DNA of 64,000 nt from Poriferisodalis sp965203655. GTDB taxonomy: Bacteria; Actinomycetota; Acidimicrobiia; Acidimicrobiales; Poriferisodalaceae. Below, piece after piece: positions 1 through 8,007 of the stretch. Under the pieces are notes generated by a model, which had not been told where the DNA came from, ran no database searches, and worked only from the letters and a program-made list of their open reading frames with translations. A program made the position numbers and the translations under genes. How positions within the stretch are numbered: position 1 is the stretch's first letter; each line of letters begins with the position of its first letter. Location: the NCBI RefSeq assembly GCF_965203655.1, contig NZ_CBDBDD010000003.1, positions 212,932-276,931 of the forward strand, read 5' to 3'.

Positions 1-223
1 CATGGGCATGACGATCGACGAAGCCGTCGCCGCAGTGACGGTCGGCGGGGCAGTCGCGCTGGGCCGGACTGACGTTGGGCGGCTCACCAACGGCAGTCCG
101 GCTCACGTGACCATCCTGGACGCACCCAACCGCTACCACCTCGCGTACCGGCCCGGCGTCCCCATGATCTGGCGGACACTGGGAGCCGACTACCGGCTCC
201 CGCCCGCCGACGACCCGACGTGA
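1..223 (+). CDS. hutI: Imidazolonepropionase, C-terminal fragment
   Basis: Only the last ~73 codons are present; the gene enters from before the window and stops with TGA at 221-223. The visible piece reads like the C-terminus of amidohydrolase-family imidazolonepropionase: a helix of the type MTIDEAVAAVTVGGAVALGR, a turn with GSPAHVTILDAP, and the closing HLAYRPGVPMI strand. HutI opens the ring of 4-imidazolone-5-propanoate to N-formimino-glutamate, the third step of histidine breakdown. The catalytic metal site lies upstream, outside the window. The next gene starts 24 bases later on the same strand and may be in the same operon. Identity rests on the C-terminus only. Confidence 0.75.
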   Translation, partial: MGMTIDEAVAAVTVGGAVALGRTDVGRLTNGSPAHVTILDAPNRYHLAYRPGVPMIWRTLGADYRLPPADDPT

Positions 224-247
224 TCTCCAATTGAAAGAAGGACAGCG

Positions 248-1726
248 ATGACCAACACCATCCCCAATCCACCGGTACCCAATCCCACTGGGCACAACCA
301 GTGGTACCCGTTCGCCAACCGGCCCCTGCCGCCGGAGGTGGACGGCCAGGCGGTCAACCCGGCCGCCATCCCGGTGTTCGACGCCGTGCCATTGCCGCCT
401 CACGCCCGCTTCGTGGTGGTGGGTGCGGGCGTGCACGGGCTGTCGAGCGCCTACCACCTGGCCATGTACCTCGAGCGCACCGGCAAAGGCTCCGGCAGCG
501 ACGTGGTGCTGATCGACAAGCAGGGCCCGGGGGCAGGCGCCACCGGGCTGGCCTGCGGCTGTGTCCGCAACATGTACATGACCGGGCCGCTGCACGCCAT
601 CCTGCGAGCCAGCGTGGAAGTGTGGGAGTCAGACCCCGTGAACCTCGGCTTCCAGCAGGTCGGCTACGTGTCGGTGGGCGAGGCCAACCAGACCGACGAC
701 TATCTCAAGCTGCAGGCGTCCCAGGCGGCGAGCGGCTACCCATCCGACGTCTACACCGGTGCAGAAGCCCGTGCCTTTCTCACCAACCTGTGGCCCGATT
801 TCAAGACCGACAACTGCGACGTGGTGCTGCACGAGCACCGCTCTGGCTACGCCGGCACGCACCTGGCCGTGTGGGGTCTCGACCAGAAGTGCCGCCAGTG
901 GGGCGTGCAGCGGGTGTACGGCGCCACCGTGACCGGCTACCAGTTCGACAACTCGGGCTCGGTCACCGCGGTCGACACCACCCAAGGGTCGATCGCGTGC
1001 GAGCAGGTCGTGGTGGGTGCGGGAGCGTGGACGCCGACGCACTGGGAATGGCTGGGCGGTCCCAGCCAGCTCGACGTGCTGTACCCCGACGGGCACGTCG
1101 AGGAGCAGATGGACATGTGGACCTACTGGCGGCTGCTCGAGGGCGAGGTGCTGCTCCCCCCCGGCGTCGACTTCCGCACCGCCCAGCACCGCGACTCGCC
1201 GGTGCTGCACGTGGAGCTCATGAACACGCCGGTGTACTCACCTGACGGCCGGTTCCTCAAGGACCACTTCTATTCGTACACGCGCTACGCCGCGGAGCGG
1301 GTGGGCGCACCCGGCCTGCAGGGCGGCACGATCCCGATCAAGATCGGGCCGAGAGCGGCAGTGGAGCCCTACGGCCACCTGAACGACGAGTACCAGGCCG
1401 AGGAGTGGTTCGCCGACTACTACTGCGCCACGCTGGGCATGCTCTTCAAGCGGCTGGAAGACCTGCGGCCGTACTTCAAGGAACGCCGCAACGGCGGCAT
1501 CGGGGCGTTCACCCCCGACAACGTGCCGGTGTTCGACTACGTGGCCGACAACGCCTGGGTGATCGCCGATTCCAACCACGGGTTCAAGATGATCGGTGTG
1601 GGCAAGCTCACCGCCGAGATGATGGTGCACGGCCAGAAGCCCGACGAGCTCAAGCCGTTCACGCTGGACCGCTACCGCACCGGCGGCACCTTCGGCGACC
1701 GCAACTCAAACTGCCCCTGGGTCTGA
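248..1726 (+). CDS. FAD-dependent oxidoreductase of the DAO family
   Basis: A 492-residue flavoenzyme. After a ~50-residue proline-rich leader the dinucleotide-binding motif VVVGAGVHGLSSAYHL binds the ADP part of FAD, followed by an acidic strand end (VVLIDK). The C-terminus has NHGFKMIGVGKL, typical of the glycine/D-amino-acid oxidase and sarcosine dehydrogenase superfamily. Such enzymes oxidise C-N bonds of amino acids or N-methylated amines. The substrate cannot be read from sequence. Position right behind hutI (24-base gap, AGAAGGA ribosome site before ATG 248) suggests co-transcription and perhaps a role in amino-acid or N-methyl-amine use, which is inference. No signal peptide is visible, so it is probably cytoplasmic. 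Confidence 0.75.
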   Translation: MTNTIPNPPVPNPTGHNQWYPFANRPLPPEVDGQAVNPAAIPVFDAVPLPPHARFVVVGAGVHGLSSAYHLAMYLERTGKGSGSDVVLIDKQGPGAGATGLACGCVRNMYMTGPLHAILRASVEVWESDPVNLGFQQVGYVSVGEANQTDDYLKLQASQAASGYPSDVYTGAEARAFLTNLWPDFKTDNCDVVLHEHRSGYAGTHLAVWGLDQKCRQWGVQRVYGATVTGYQFDNSGSVTAVDTTQGSIACEQVVVGAGAWTPTHWEWLGGPSQLDVLYPDGHVEEQMDMWTYWRLLEGEVLLPPGVDFRTAQHRDSPVLHVELMNTPVYSPDGRFLKDHFYSYTRYAAERVGAPGLQGGTIPIKIGPRAAVEPYGHLNDEYQAEEWFADYYCATLGMLFKRLEDLRPYFKERRNGGIGAFTPDNVPVFDYVADNAWVIADSNHGFKMIGVGKLTAEMMVHGQKPDELKPFTLDRYRTGGTFGDRNSNCPWV

Positions 1727-1760
1727 CCCGCCGGTCTCGCGGCGCCGGGGCCGCGGGATG

Positions 1761-3017
1761 TCACTGCAGTTCAGCGAGGCGAGCCGTCGGTCGGTCGTTG
1801 CGGCGCGCCACCACCCGGGTCAACCCCAGGGTCTGGCCTTGGTCTCCGGCGAGCATGTCGGCTTCGTCGCTGGGCTTTCCGAGGTGTTCTGACCACGACA
1901 GGTCTGACGCCATCCAGTGTCTCCACCCGTCGGGCATCAGGTCGGCCAGCTCCACATCCACTAGCCCGCTTCGTTCCCAGTGACGCTGCCACCAGGCGGG
2001 GCTGTGAAAGCTGAACAAGGCTGGCTCCCAGTACTGCTGGAGGTGCGCCGGCACCGCGTTCGACGTGAGTTCTTCGACCAGTCCGGGCACCACGATGCCC
2101 AGCTGGCCGCCGGGCTGGATGAGCCGGGCCAGGTGTTGTTCGAGGTAGAGGTCGTCGGTCCCGAAGTAGTGATAGGCATCGACGCACACCACCGCATCGA
2201 AGAACCCGTCGGCAAACGGCAGCTCATGTGCTTCGGCCCGGATGGGAAAGACCTTGTCTTCGACGCCTGCAGCGCGGATGCGGTCGAGGTTGTCGCTGGC
2301 GTCGATCCACAGGTCTGCGGCCCACACCTGCACGCCGAACTCCTTGGCGAGGAAGATGGAGCTGAGCGCTCTACCGCAGCCCAAATCCAGGACGCGCATG
2401 GTCGAGTCGAGATCCATGCACCCCGACAATGACTCCGTCAGCCACAGCGGGTTGGGCCCCATCATGTGCTCGACAACCCACACCGGGTCGTAGTTCGCCG
2501 ACCGGGGAAATCCTGCGTATGCGACTTCGTATCGGCTCGGGTCGACGTCGATGAAGGGTGGCGGGTTGTCAGTGTCGACCAGGGCGCACAGTTGGTCCAA
2601 GCACATGTGGTAGCCGGCGGCCACCTGGTGCACTTCCGGGCTCTTGTCTCCCAAGTCGATGGTCAGCGTGAGATGCGTGCCGGTCGGGGTCGGTTCGAGG
2701 CTGAACGTGAGCAGCTCGTCGTCCCACTCCCAGGCAAAGGTGCTGGACGGATCCCAGGTGACGATGCGACCGGCGAGCACGGTGTCCTCGATGCCGTACT
2801 TTCTGACCACGTCTTCCCAGAATGGGGCTGCGACCTCGGCGCCTGTCTCCCGCGGCCCGATGATGTCGCATGGCATCCAGTGACGGAGCTGCTCGCTCTC
2901 GGTCAGCGCGCGCCACGCACGTTCGGCTGAGCCCGCCAGCTCGCGTTCGAACCGCAGGCTTGTCGTGCCATCGCTGTGGCGAGCAATCTCTCCAAGCGGA
3001 TGGATCGGCTGGTTCAT
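1761..3017 (-). CDS. SRPBCC (START/AHSA1-like) domain fused to class I SAM methyltransferase
   Basis: A 418-residue two-domain protein. Residues ~15-145 look like an AHSA1/START-like SRPBCC fold, with LRFERELAGSAERAWRALTE, the SFEWEWDDELLTF-like strands and a TIDLGDKSPEVHQVAAGYHMCL ending, a hydrophobic-ligand fold. Residues ~185-400 are a class I methyltransferase: motif I is VLDLGCGRALSSIFLA, an acidic motif II follows (VWAADLW), then FFDAVVCVDAYHYF and a GGQLGIVVPG strand. It most likely methylates a small hydrophobic molecule using S-adenosylmethionine, with the SRPBCC part shaping substrate binding. The fusion is unusual and I know of no named family with this order. It converges with the upstream oxidase (34 bases between stops). 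SD-like GAAGGCGG precedes ATG 3017. Confidence 0.7.
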   Translation of the reverse strand: MNQPIHPLGEIARHSDGTTSLRFERELAGSAERAWRALTESEQLRHWMPCDIIGPRETGAEVAAPFWEDVVRKYGIEDTVLAGRIVTWDPSSTFAWEWDDELLTFSLEPTPTGTHLTLTIDLGDKSPEVHQVAAGYHMCLDQLCALVDTDNPPPFIDVDPSRYEVAYAGFPRSANYDPVWVVEHMMGPNPLWLTESLSGCMDLDSTMRVLDLGCGRALSSIFLAKEFGVQVWAADLWIDASDNLDRIRAAGVEDKVFPIRAEAHELPFADGFFDAVVCVDAYHYFGTDDLYLEQHLARLIQPGGQLGIVVPGLVEELTSNAVPAHLQQYWEPALFSFHSPAWWQRHWERSGLVDVELADLMPDGWRHWMASDLSWSEHLGKPSDEADMLAGDQGQTLGLTRVVARRNDRPTARLAELQ

Positions 3018-3049
3018 GTTCGGCCGCCTTCAGCGGAAGCCGGCAGTGC

Positions 3050-4027
3050 CTAGCGGACGAGGCGGCGGAGCGCCTTCATCCAGTCGTCTGACGTATTCCA
3101 GGCTTCCTCGCTGACGCGCTCGCGGCCCGAGGAGTTGCCATTCGCGGCGGGGAACGAGCCCAGGAACTTGACGTCGCGCTGCTTCATCTTGAGCGCTCGC
3201 AAGCAGTCGGCAACCACTTCGTCGGAGATGTGACCCTCGAAGTCGAGCAGAAAGCAGTATTCGCCGAGGCCGCGCCGGGTCGGCCGCGACTCCAGCCGGG
3301 ACAGGTCGAGACGGCGGGCCTCGAACTCCATGAGGATTCCCAGCAGGCTGCCGGGTTCGTTCTGCTGCTGGAACACCACGATGCTGGTCTTGTCGTTGCC
3401 GCTGGCCGGCGGCACCTGGCCCTTGGCCAGCAGCAGGAAGCGGGTCTGGTTGTCGCGGTGGTCCTCAATGGAGGGCACGACGGTCTCGAGCCCGTAGAGC
3501 TCCGCTGCCGTCGGGCTGGCGATCGCTGCGACGCCGGCGAGCTGTTCCTCGCCGATGCGCCGGGCCGCCAGCGCTGTCGAGGTAGCCGCTTCGATCTCGG
3601 CGTCGGGCAGCTGGGTGTGCAGGAACGCACGGCACTGCGCGATCGCCACAGGGAACGACAGCACGGTGTGGATTGCCGACAAATCGTCGGCGGTGGCGGT
3701 GCCGGGCAGTGCCATGAGGTCGAGCTGCACGTTCACCACAACTTCCCGCTGGATGAGGAAGTCGAAGTCGAACGCGAGCGCGTCCTGGGTGACATTGACA
3801 GCGCCTTCGATGGCGTTCTCGACAGGGACGAAGCCGTAGTCGACTGCCCCGTCGTCGAGCGCAGAGAGCACCTCGGGCACCGAGATAAGCGGGACAGGCG
3901 TGCACTGCGACAGGTCTGGCTGGGTCGCCAGCGCGGCCTCGGTAAAGGTGCCGTGCGGGCCCATGTACCCGATGCGCGTCGACGGCGAGAGGGCAGAGGT
4001 GCCCTGGGGTGCAGCGGCAGCAGCCAT
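3050..4027 (-). CDS. pheA: Prephenate dehydratase
   Basis: A 325-residue monofunctional prephenate dehydratase, making phenylpyruvate for phenylalanine synthesis. The N-terminus has IGYMGPHGTFTEAAL, the catalytic domain has YGFVPVENAIEGAVN, and a C-terminal ACT domain carries the ESRPTRRGLGEYCFLLDFEGH motif that binds phenylalanine for feedback control. The frame stays open ~120 codons upstream, but that part overlaps larB and is low-complexity. ATG 4027 gives the normal family start and has a leaderless-type -10 box TATCCT exactly six bases upstream. It is divergent from larB. The stop lies 32 bases from the methyltransferase gene start on the same strand, so the two may be co-transcribed. 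Confidence 0.92.
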   Translation of the reverse strand: MAAAAAPQGTSALSPSTRIGYMGPHGTFTEAALATQPDLSQCTPVPLISVPEVLSALDDGAVDYGFVPVENAIEGAVNVTQDALAFDFDFLIQREVVVNVQLDLMALPGTATADDLSAIHTVLSFPVAIAQCRAFLHTQLPDAEIEAATSTALAARRIGEEQLAGVAAIASPTAAELYGLETVVPSIEDHRDNQTRFLLLAKGQVPPASGNDKTSIVVFQQQNEPGSLLGILMEFEARRLDLSRLESRPTRRGLGEYCFLLDFEGHISDEVVADCLRALKMKQRDVKFLGSFPAANGNSSGRERVSEEAWNTSDDWMKALRRLVR

Positions 4028-4033
4028 CGGGGC

Positions 4034-4039
4034 AGGATA
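4034..4039 (-). promoter_or_regulatory. -10 box TATCCT for leaderless pheA
   Basis: On the minus strand TATCCT is followed by six bases (GCCCCG) and then the pheA ATG. A -10 at this distance puts the transcription start on or next to the A of ATG, so the mRNA would be leaderless. No Shine-Dalgarno sequence is present. The same spacing recurs at five other genes here. Confidence 0.6.
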
Positions 4040-4093
4040 CGCACCGGGCCGCGGGCACCCGACCCCGGGCCGCGGCGGGTAGAACGGCAGGCG

Positions 4094-4915
4094 ATGGACG
4101 CTGAACAGCTCGCCGGATTGCTGGCTGAGGTTCGTGACGGGACGGTGACCGCTGATGAGGCGCTGGCCCGCCTGCGGCGGCTGCCGTACGCGGACATTGC
4201 CGGGGCGCGCATTGATCATCACCGAGCGCTGCGCACCGGCCATCCCGAGGCGGTGTACGGGCCTGGCAAGTCGCCCAGCCAGTGCGCCCGCATCGTGGCC
4301 GAGATGCTGAGCGGCGGCTCCGGCCCGGTGCTGCTGACCCGAGCGAGCACCGATCAGGTTGCAGCAGCCCTTGCCGCGTGCCCCGGCGGCGTGGTGCACC
4401 GCCCTGCCGATCGGGAGCCTGTCTCCGCGGATGGCGCAGCACAGCCTTCAGCCGACTTGGCGACCGTGGTGTGGCGCTTTGCCCCAGCGCGTCACGAGCG
4501 GGTGGTGGTGGCCGCTGCGGGCACGTCGGATGGACCGGTGGCGAGCGAAGCGGCAGCGGTGCTCGGCGCGTTCGGCGTCGATGCCGGAATGGTGACCGAC
4601 ATCGGCCTCGCGGGCCTCCATCGCTTCCTGGCCGAGATCGACACGCTGGCTTCGGCTGACGTGGTCATCGTGGTAGCAGGAATGGAAGGAGCGCTGGCCA
4701 CGGCCGTCGCGGGTCTGACTGCTGCACCGGTCATCGCCGTGCCGACCAGCGCGGGCTATGGCGCAGCGCTCGACGGTGTGACGGCGCTGCTGGCCATGCA
4801 TGCGTCGTGCGCAGCCGGGATCACCGTGGTGGGCATCGACAACGGCTTCGGTGCCGCGATGGCCGCTATGCGCATCTTGGATCTGGCAGCCGCCTCCGAT
4901 CAGGGATCGGCCTGA
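4094..4915 (+). CDS. larB: Nickel pincer cofactor biosynthesis protein LarB
   Basis: A 273-residue LarB. It carboxylates C5 of nicotinic acid adenine dinucleotide and hydrolyses the phosphoanhydride bond, giving the biscarboxylate mononucleotide that LarE and LarC turn into the nickel-pincer nucleotide of lactate racemase and related LarA-like enzymes. Evidence: the N-terminal YADIAGARIDHHRALRTGHPEAVYGPGKS block and a PurE-like C-terminal half (VVAAAGTSDGPVASEAA, then VTDIGLAGLHRF, then VVIVVAGMEGALATAVAGL). The frame is open far upstream, but ATG 4094 is the start that matches the family. Stop TGA at 4913-4915; larC follows within 31 bases. No larE or larA is in the window. Confidence 0.88.
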   Translation: MDAEQLAGLLAEVRDGTVTADEALARLRRLPYADIAGARIDHHRALRTGHPEAVYGPGKSPSQCARIVAEMLSGGSGPVLLTRASTDQVAAALAACPGGVVHRPADREPVSADGAAQPSADLATVVWRFAPARHERVVVAAAGTSDGPVASEAAAVLGAFGVDAGMVTDIGLAGLHRFLAEIDTLASADVVIVVAGMEGALATAVAGLTAAPVIAVPTSAGYGAALDGVTALLAMHASCAAGITVVGIDNGFGAAMAAMRILDLAAASDQGSA

Positions 4916-4946
4916 TGGGGAGCCAGCCCCATGGTGGTGCCGGGTA

Positions 4947-6254
4947 ATGCATGACGTCGCTGCCTCTGGCACGTCGCCGGTGACGTCGGACGCGCCGGTG
5001 GCTAGGCCGTCCACTGCGGGCGGCGAGCGAACTGTGCCCGGTGGCACGGTGGCGTGGTTCGATCCGGTGTCGGGGATCGCAGGCGATATGGCGCTCGGGG
5101 CGCTGCTGGATGCCGGTGCAGACCTGGAGTTCGTCATCGAACGGCTGCAGACGCTGGGTGTTGACGGCTGGCGGCTCAGTGCCGAGCGGGTACGGCGGAA
5201 CGAATTGGCGGCGACGCGGGCCGTCGTGGACGCCCCCGAAGGGCATCACCATCGGCGATGGCGACACATCCGGGAGTTGCTGGAGCGCGCACCCTTGGAA
5301 GACCGGATTCGGGGCCGCGCGCTCGCAGCGTTCGAGGCGCTCGCTGTTGCCGAGGGCCAGGTGCATGGTGTGCCGCCCGACGAGGTCCATTTCCACGAGG
5401 TCGGGGCGCTGGATGCGATCGTCGACATCGTCGGCGTGTGCGCGGCGCTGGAATCTCTGGGCGTCGATGAGATTGCCTGCGGACCGGTTGCGGTGGGCAA
5501 GGGCACGATCCACGCCGCGCATGGCGTGCTGCCGAACCCGCCGCCCGCAGTCGGATACTTACTGTCGGGACACCCAGTGGTGGGCGTCGATATCGACATG
5601 GAGCTGACGACCCCGACGGGGGCCGCCATCGTGGCCGCGCTGGCGTCGGTGTTCGGGCCAGTGCCGCCCATGACGCTGACGAGCGTCGGCTTTGGCGCTG
5701 GAACCCGCGATCTGCCGGGTCGCCCGAACGTCACCGGCGTGCTGATCGGCACTCCAGCGACGGAAACGAGCCATCCTGATACCGGGCTGGACGGGTCCAT
5801 GGCGGCCATCGACGGCACCGAAACCACCACGGAGTTGGTCGAGCTGGCCACGAATCTCGACGACGTCACGGGCGAGCTGCTGGGCCACGCCATCGACGAG
5901 TTGCTGGCGGCCGGAGCGCTGGATGCGTGGGCAGTCCCGATCGTGATGAAGCACGGCCGTCCGGCAAACACGCTGATGGCGCTGTGCAGTGCCGACGAAG
6001 TGACAGCGCTGGGCGACCTGATGGCGCGCCTCACCGGCACGCTGGGATTACGGGCGCGGACCGTCGTGCGCACGGCGCTCGAACGACATATTTCGACTGT
6101 CGATGTCGACGGCCAGACCATTCGGGTCAAGCACGGCCCGCACCGCAGCAAGCCCGAGTGGGCCGACGTGGTCGCCGCAGCCGAAGCGCTCGGTCGCGCA
6201 CCGGCCGATGTCGCCCGCGAAGCGAGCACCAGCGAACAATGCAACCCCGACTAA
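4947..6254 (+). CDS. larC: Nickel insertion protein LarC (single full-length ORF)
   Basis: A LarC of about 435 residues, which inserts nickel into the pincer nucleotide in a CTP-dependent reaction. Evidence: WFDPVSGIAGDMALGALLDAGAD near the N-terminus, then HFHEVGALDAIVDIVGVCAALESL, GKGTIHAAHGVLPNPPPAV and MELTTPTGAAIVAAL, with the second half (residues ~275-430) holding LATNLDDVTGELLGH and the KHGRPANTLMAL motif. In Lactobacillus plantarum larC is split into two frames joined by frameshifting; here it is one continuous frame. ATG 4947 is the first start after larB; the family core starts ~33 codons later, so a downstream GTG start is possible. It forms an operon with larB. Confidence 0.88.
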   Translation: MHDVAASGTSPVTSDAPVARPSTAGGERTVPGGTVAWFDPVSGIAGDMALGALLDAGADLEFVIERLQTLGVDGWRLSAERVRRNELAATRAVVDAPEGHHHRRWRHIRELLERAPLEDRIRGRALAAFEALAVAEGQVHGVPPDEVHFHEVGALDAIVDIVGVCAALESLGVDEIACGPVAVGKGTIHAAHGVLPNPPPAVGYLLSGHPVVGVDIDMELTTPTGAAIVAALASVFGPVPPMTLTSVGFGAGTRDLPGRPNVTGVLIGTPATETSHPDTGLDGSMAAIDGTETTTELVELATNLDDVTGELLGHAIDELLAAGALDAWAVPIVMKHGRPANTLMALCSADEVTALGDLMARLTGTLGLRARTVVRTALERHISTVDVDGQTIRVKHGPHRSKPEWADVVAAAEALGRAPADVAREASTSEQCNPD

Positions 6255-6347
6255 GGACTCGAGCCAGTAAGCACAGATGCCAGAGTTTCGGAGGCGGCAA
6301 AATCCCCGGCGTTCGCAGAAAACAGCCTCGTACACTGTTCGGGCGCC

Positions 6348-6367
6348 GACGGGCCCTCCGGCCCGTC
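6348..6367 (+). terminator. GC-rich hairpin between larC and tRNA-Arg
   Basis: GACGGGCC and GGCCCGTC form a perfect 8-bp stem with a CTCC loop, ~95 bases after larC and 12 bases before the tRNA. There is no T-run, so it may be a factor-independent terminator of the GC-hairpin sort common in actinobacteria, or only a leader structure of the tRNA transcript. Confidence 0.4.
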
Positions 6368-6379
6368 CAGTGGCAACCA

Positions 6380-6456
6380 GCGCTTGTAGCTCAATTGGAC
6401 AGAGCATCTGACTACGGATCAGAAGGTTCGGGGTTCGAATCCCTGCAAGCGCGCCA
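6380..6456 (+). tRNA. tRNA-Arg (anticodon ACG)
   Basis: A complete cloverleaf of 77 bases. The acceptor stem GCGCTTG pairs with CAAGCGC at 6446-6452, G6453 is the discriminator and CCA is encoded at 6454-6456. The anticodon stem TCTGA/TCAGA encloses the loop CTACGGA, giving anticodon ACG at 6414-6416. The T-arm has GGTTCGAATCC. A34 must be deaminated to inosine to read CGC and CGA; the TadA enzyme for this is encoded at 33.1-33.5 kb. The next gene starts 12 bases after the CCA and is probably co-transcribed. Confidence 0.97.
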
Positions 6457-6468
6457 ACCGGGAGCACG

Positions 6469-7836
6469 ATGACGCAGCGCAGGATCGCAATCATCGGCGG
6501 AGGCATGTCCGGGCTGGGTGCCGCGTGGGCGCTGGCTCACCATCCCGACCGGTTCGACATTCGGCTGTTCGAGGCCAACGATCGCCTCGGCGGCAACGCT
6601 GTCACGGTCGACATGCCGCAGGACGACGGCACGTCGCTTCCCTTCGACATCTCGGTCACCGCGCTCATCCCGTCGGTCTACGACCACGTCCTGCTGCTCT
6701 TGGAGCGCTTCGGCATCGAGCTGTTCCCGACCAAGTTCAACTACAGCGTGAAGTACCAGGGCGGCAGGTACGCCCACGACTTCGACTCCGACATCAGAGA
6801 CCAGCTGCAGCCCGAGATCGAGCGGTTCCAACGCCTGCTGGGTCGGCTGCACTCATTCGGTCGTCTCACCCGGGCGCGGTCCAAGTTCGTGAATGCGCTG
6901 AACCCGTTCAACTACATCAGCATGCGGACGGTCCTGAACGTGGGCAGGTTCTCCGCCGACTTCAGGTACAAGATCCTCAAGCCGATGTTCGTCAACTTCC
7001 TGATGGCGACGAATGTGTTCGACATGCCCGCCGCGCTGTTCGCTCGCTACCTCGAGTTCTTCGACATCGAAACGGCAACGCCCATGCAGACCTGGGACCA
7101 GGGCACGCGGCGCATCTACGAGCACCTGTCGGCGGACTTCGGCGACAAGATCTATCTGAGCCGACCGGTCCGCAAGGTGTACCGGGGGGCGTCGGAGGTG
7201 GTCGTCGAGGACGCAGAGGGGGTGCGCGAGACGTTCGACGAGGTGATCTTCGCCTCCAACGCCAACCAGACCCTGATGATGCTCGACAAGCCCACGGCGC
7301 TCGAGCGCTACGTGCTCTCGTCGGTGCGCTACGAGAGCGAGCTGCACAACCACACGCTGGTGCACTCGGACCCGTCGGTCCTGCCCGACGACGAGGTGGA
7401 ATGCCTTCGCACACGCACCAATCACGTAGAGCAGTACGGCGCCCGGCCCGACAACTACGAGCTCACCTACATCATGCACAACCAGCAGCCGTGGATTTTC
7501 GGCTCCGACAAACCCTGCCTGGTGACCTACAACTCGAACACCCCGATCGACGAGGACAAGATCGTGAAGCGCTGGTGGTTCCAGCACGTCGTGCATGACG
7601 TGCGTCAGGTGACGCTGCTCGTGCCGCTGTTCCGCTTCATCCAGGGCAAGCGCCGCAGCTGGCACTGCGGGGCGCACACGCTGGTCAACAGCCAGGAGAC
7701 CTGCTTCGTGACCGGGCTCGCCGCAGCCACCCAGATCGGTGCGGACTACCCGTTCGACGACGAAAACGCCCGCGAAGTCTTCAACTACTACGGCGGCATC
7801 ATGTACGGCGCCCGCTTCCGCAAGATCACGTCCTGA
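6469..7836 (+). CDS. NAD(P)/FAD-binding amine-oxidase-like flavoprotein
   Basis: A 455-residue protein of the flavin-containing amine oxidoreductase fold (COG2907-like). The N-terminus has RIAIIGGGMSGLGAAWALA, the ADP-binding GxGxxG loop, followed by LFEANDRLGGNAVTVD, the family's second nucleotide motif. The rest has no transmembrane segment or second recognisable domain. COG2907-like proteins often sit near cyclopropane/modified-fatty-acid or carotenoid-like genes, but no such partners are seen here, so the substrate is unknown. ATG 6469 has a GGGAG ribosome site starting three bases after the tRNA-Arg CCA, so it is probably read from the tRNA promoter. Confidence 0.7.
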   Translation: MTQRRIAIIGGGMSGLGAAWALAHHPDRFDIRLFEANDRLGGNAVTVDMPQDDGTSLPFDISVTALIPSVYDHVLLLLERFGIELFPTKFNYSVKYQGGRYAHDFDSDIRDQLQPEIERFQRLLGRLHSFGRLTRARSKFVNALNPFNYISMRTVLNVGRFSADFRYKILKPMFVNFLMATNVFDMPAALFARYLEFFDIETATPMQTWDQGTRRIYEHLSADFGDKIYLSRPVRKVYRGASEVVVEDAEGVRETFDEVIFASNANQTLMMLDKPTALERYVLSSVRYESELHNHTLVHSDPSVLPDDEVECLRTRTNHVEQYGARPDNYELTYIMHNQQPWIFGSDKPCLVTYNSNTPIDEDKIVKRWWFQHVVHDVRQVTLLVPLFRFIQGKRRSWHCGAHTLVNSQETCFVTGLAAATQIGADYPFDDENAREVFNYYGGIMYGARFRKITS

Positions 7837-7980
7837 CCAGCGGCGACCCCGGCCGCATCCCGCGGCGGCATGCGGCCTGACTCGCCACGCCAAATGCGCC
7901 CCGCGGGCGCGCCACGAAGTCCTTGCGCGACGGCGACACTCGATATAGCGTTCGATTAGAGATCGTCATATCGACGGCAT

Positions 7981-7994
7981 TACCCGAACGGGTA
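7981..7994 (+). promoter_or_regulatory. Palindrome upstream of aryl-CoA ligase, operator candidate
   Basis: TACCCG-AA-CGGGTA is a 6-bp inverted repeat with a two-base centre, 13 bases before the ligase ATG. Further upstream CGATAT (7941-7946) and ATATCG (7968-7973) form a second, wider inverted repeat in a relatively AT-rich stretch, so the promoter is probably here. A near match (TCCCGAACGGAT) lies in front of the monooxygenase gene at 12894-12905. The PaaX-like protein between them is the natural candidate regulator. Regulatory role is inference. Confidence 0.35.
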
Positions 7995-8007
7995 TGAACG
8001 GCTGGAT

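Noticed and set aside
3230..4093. Long in-frame extension upstream of larB.
   Set aside because: It lies antisense to pheA with no domain match; larB homology begins at ATG 4094.
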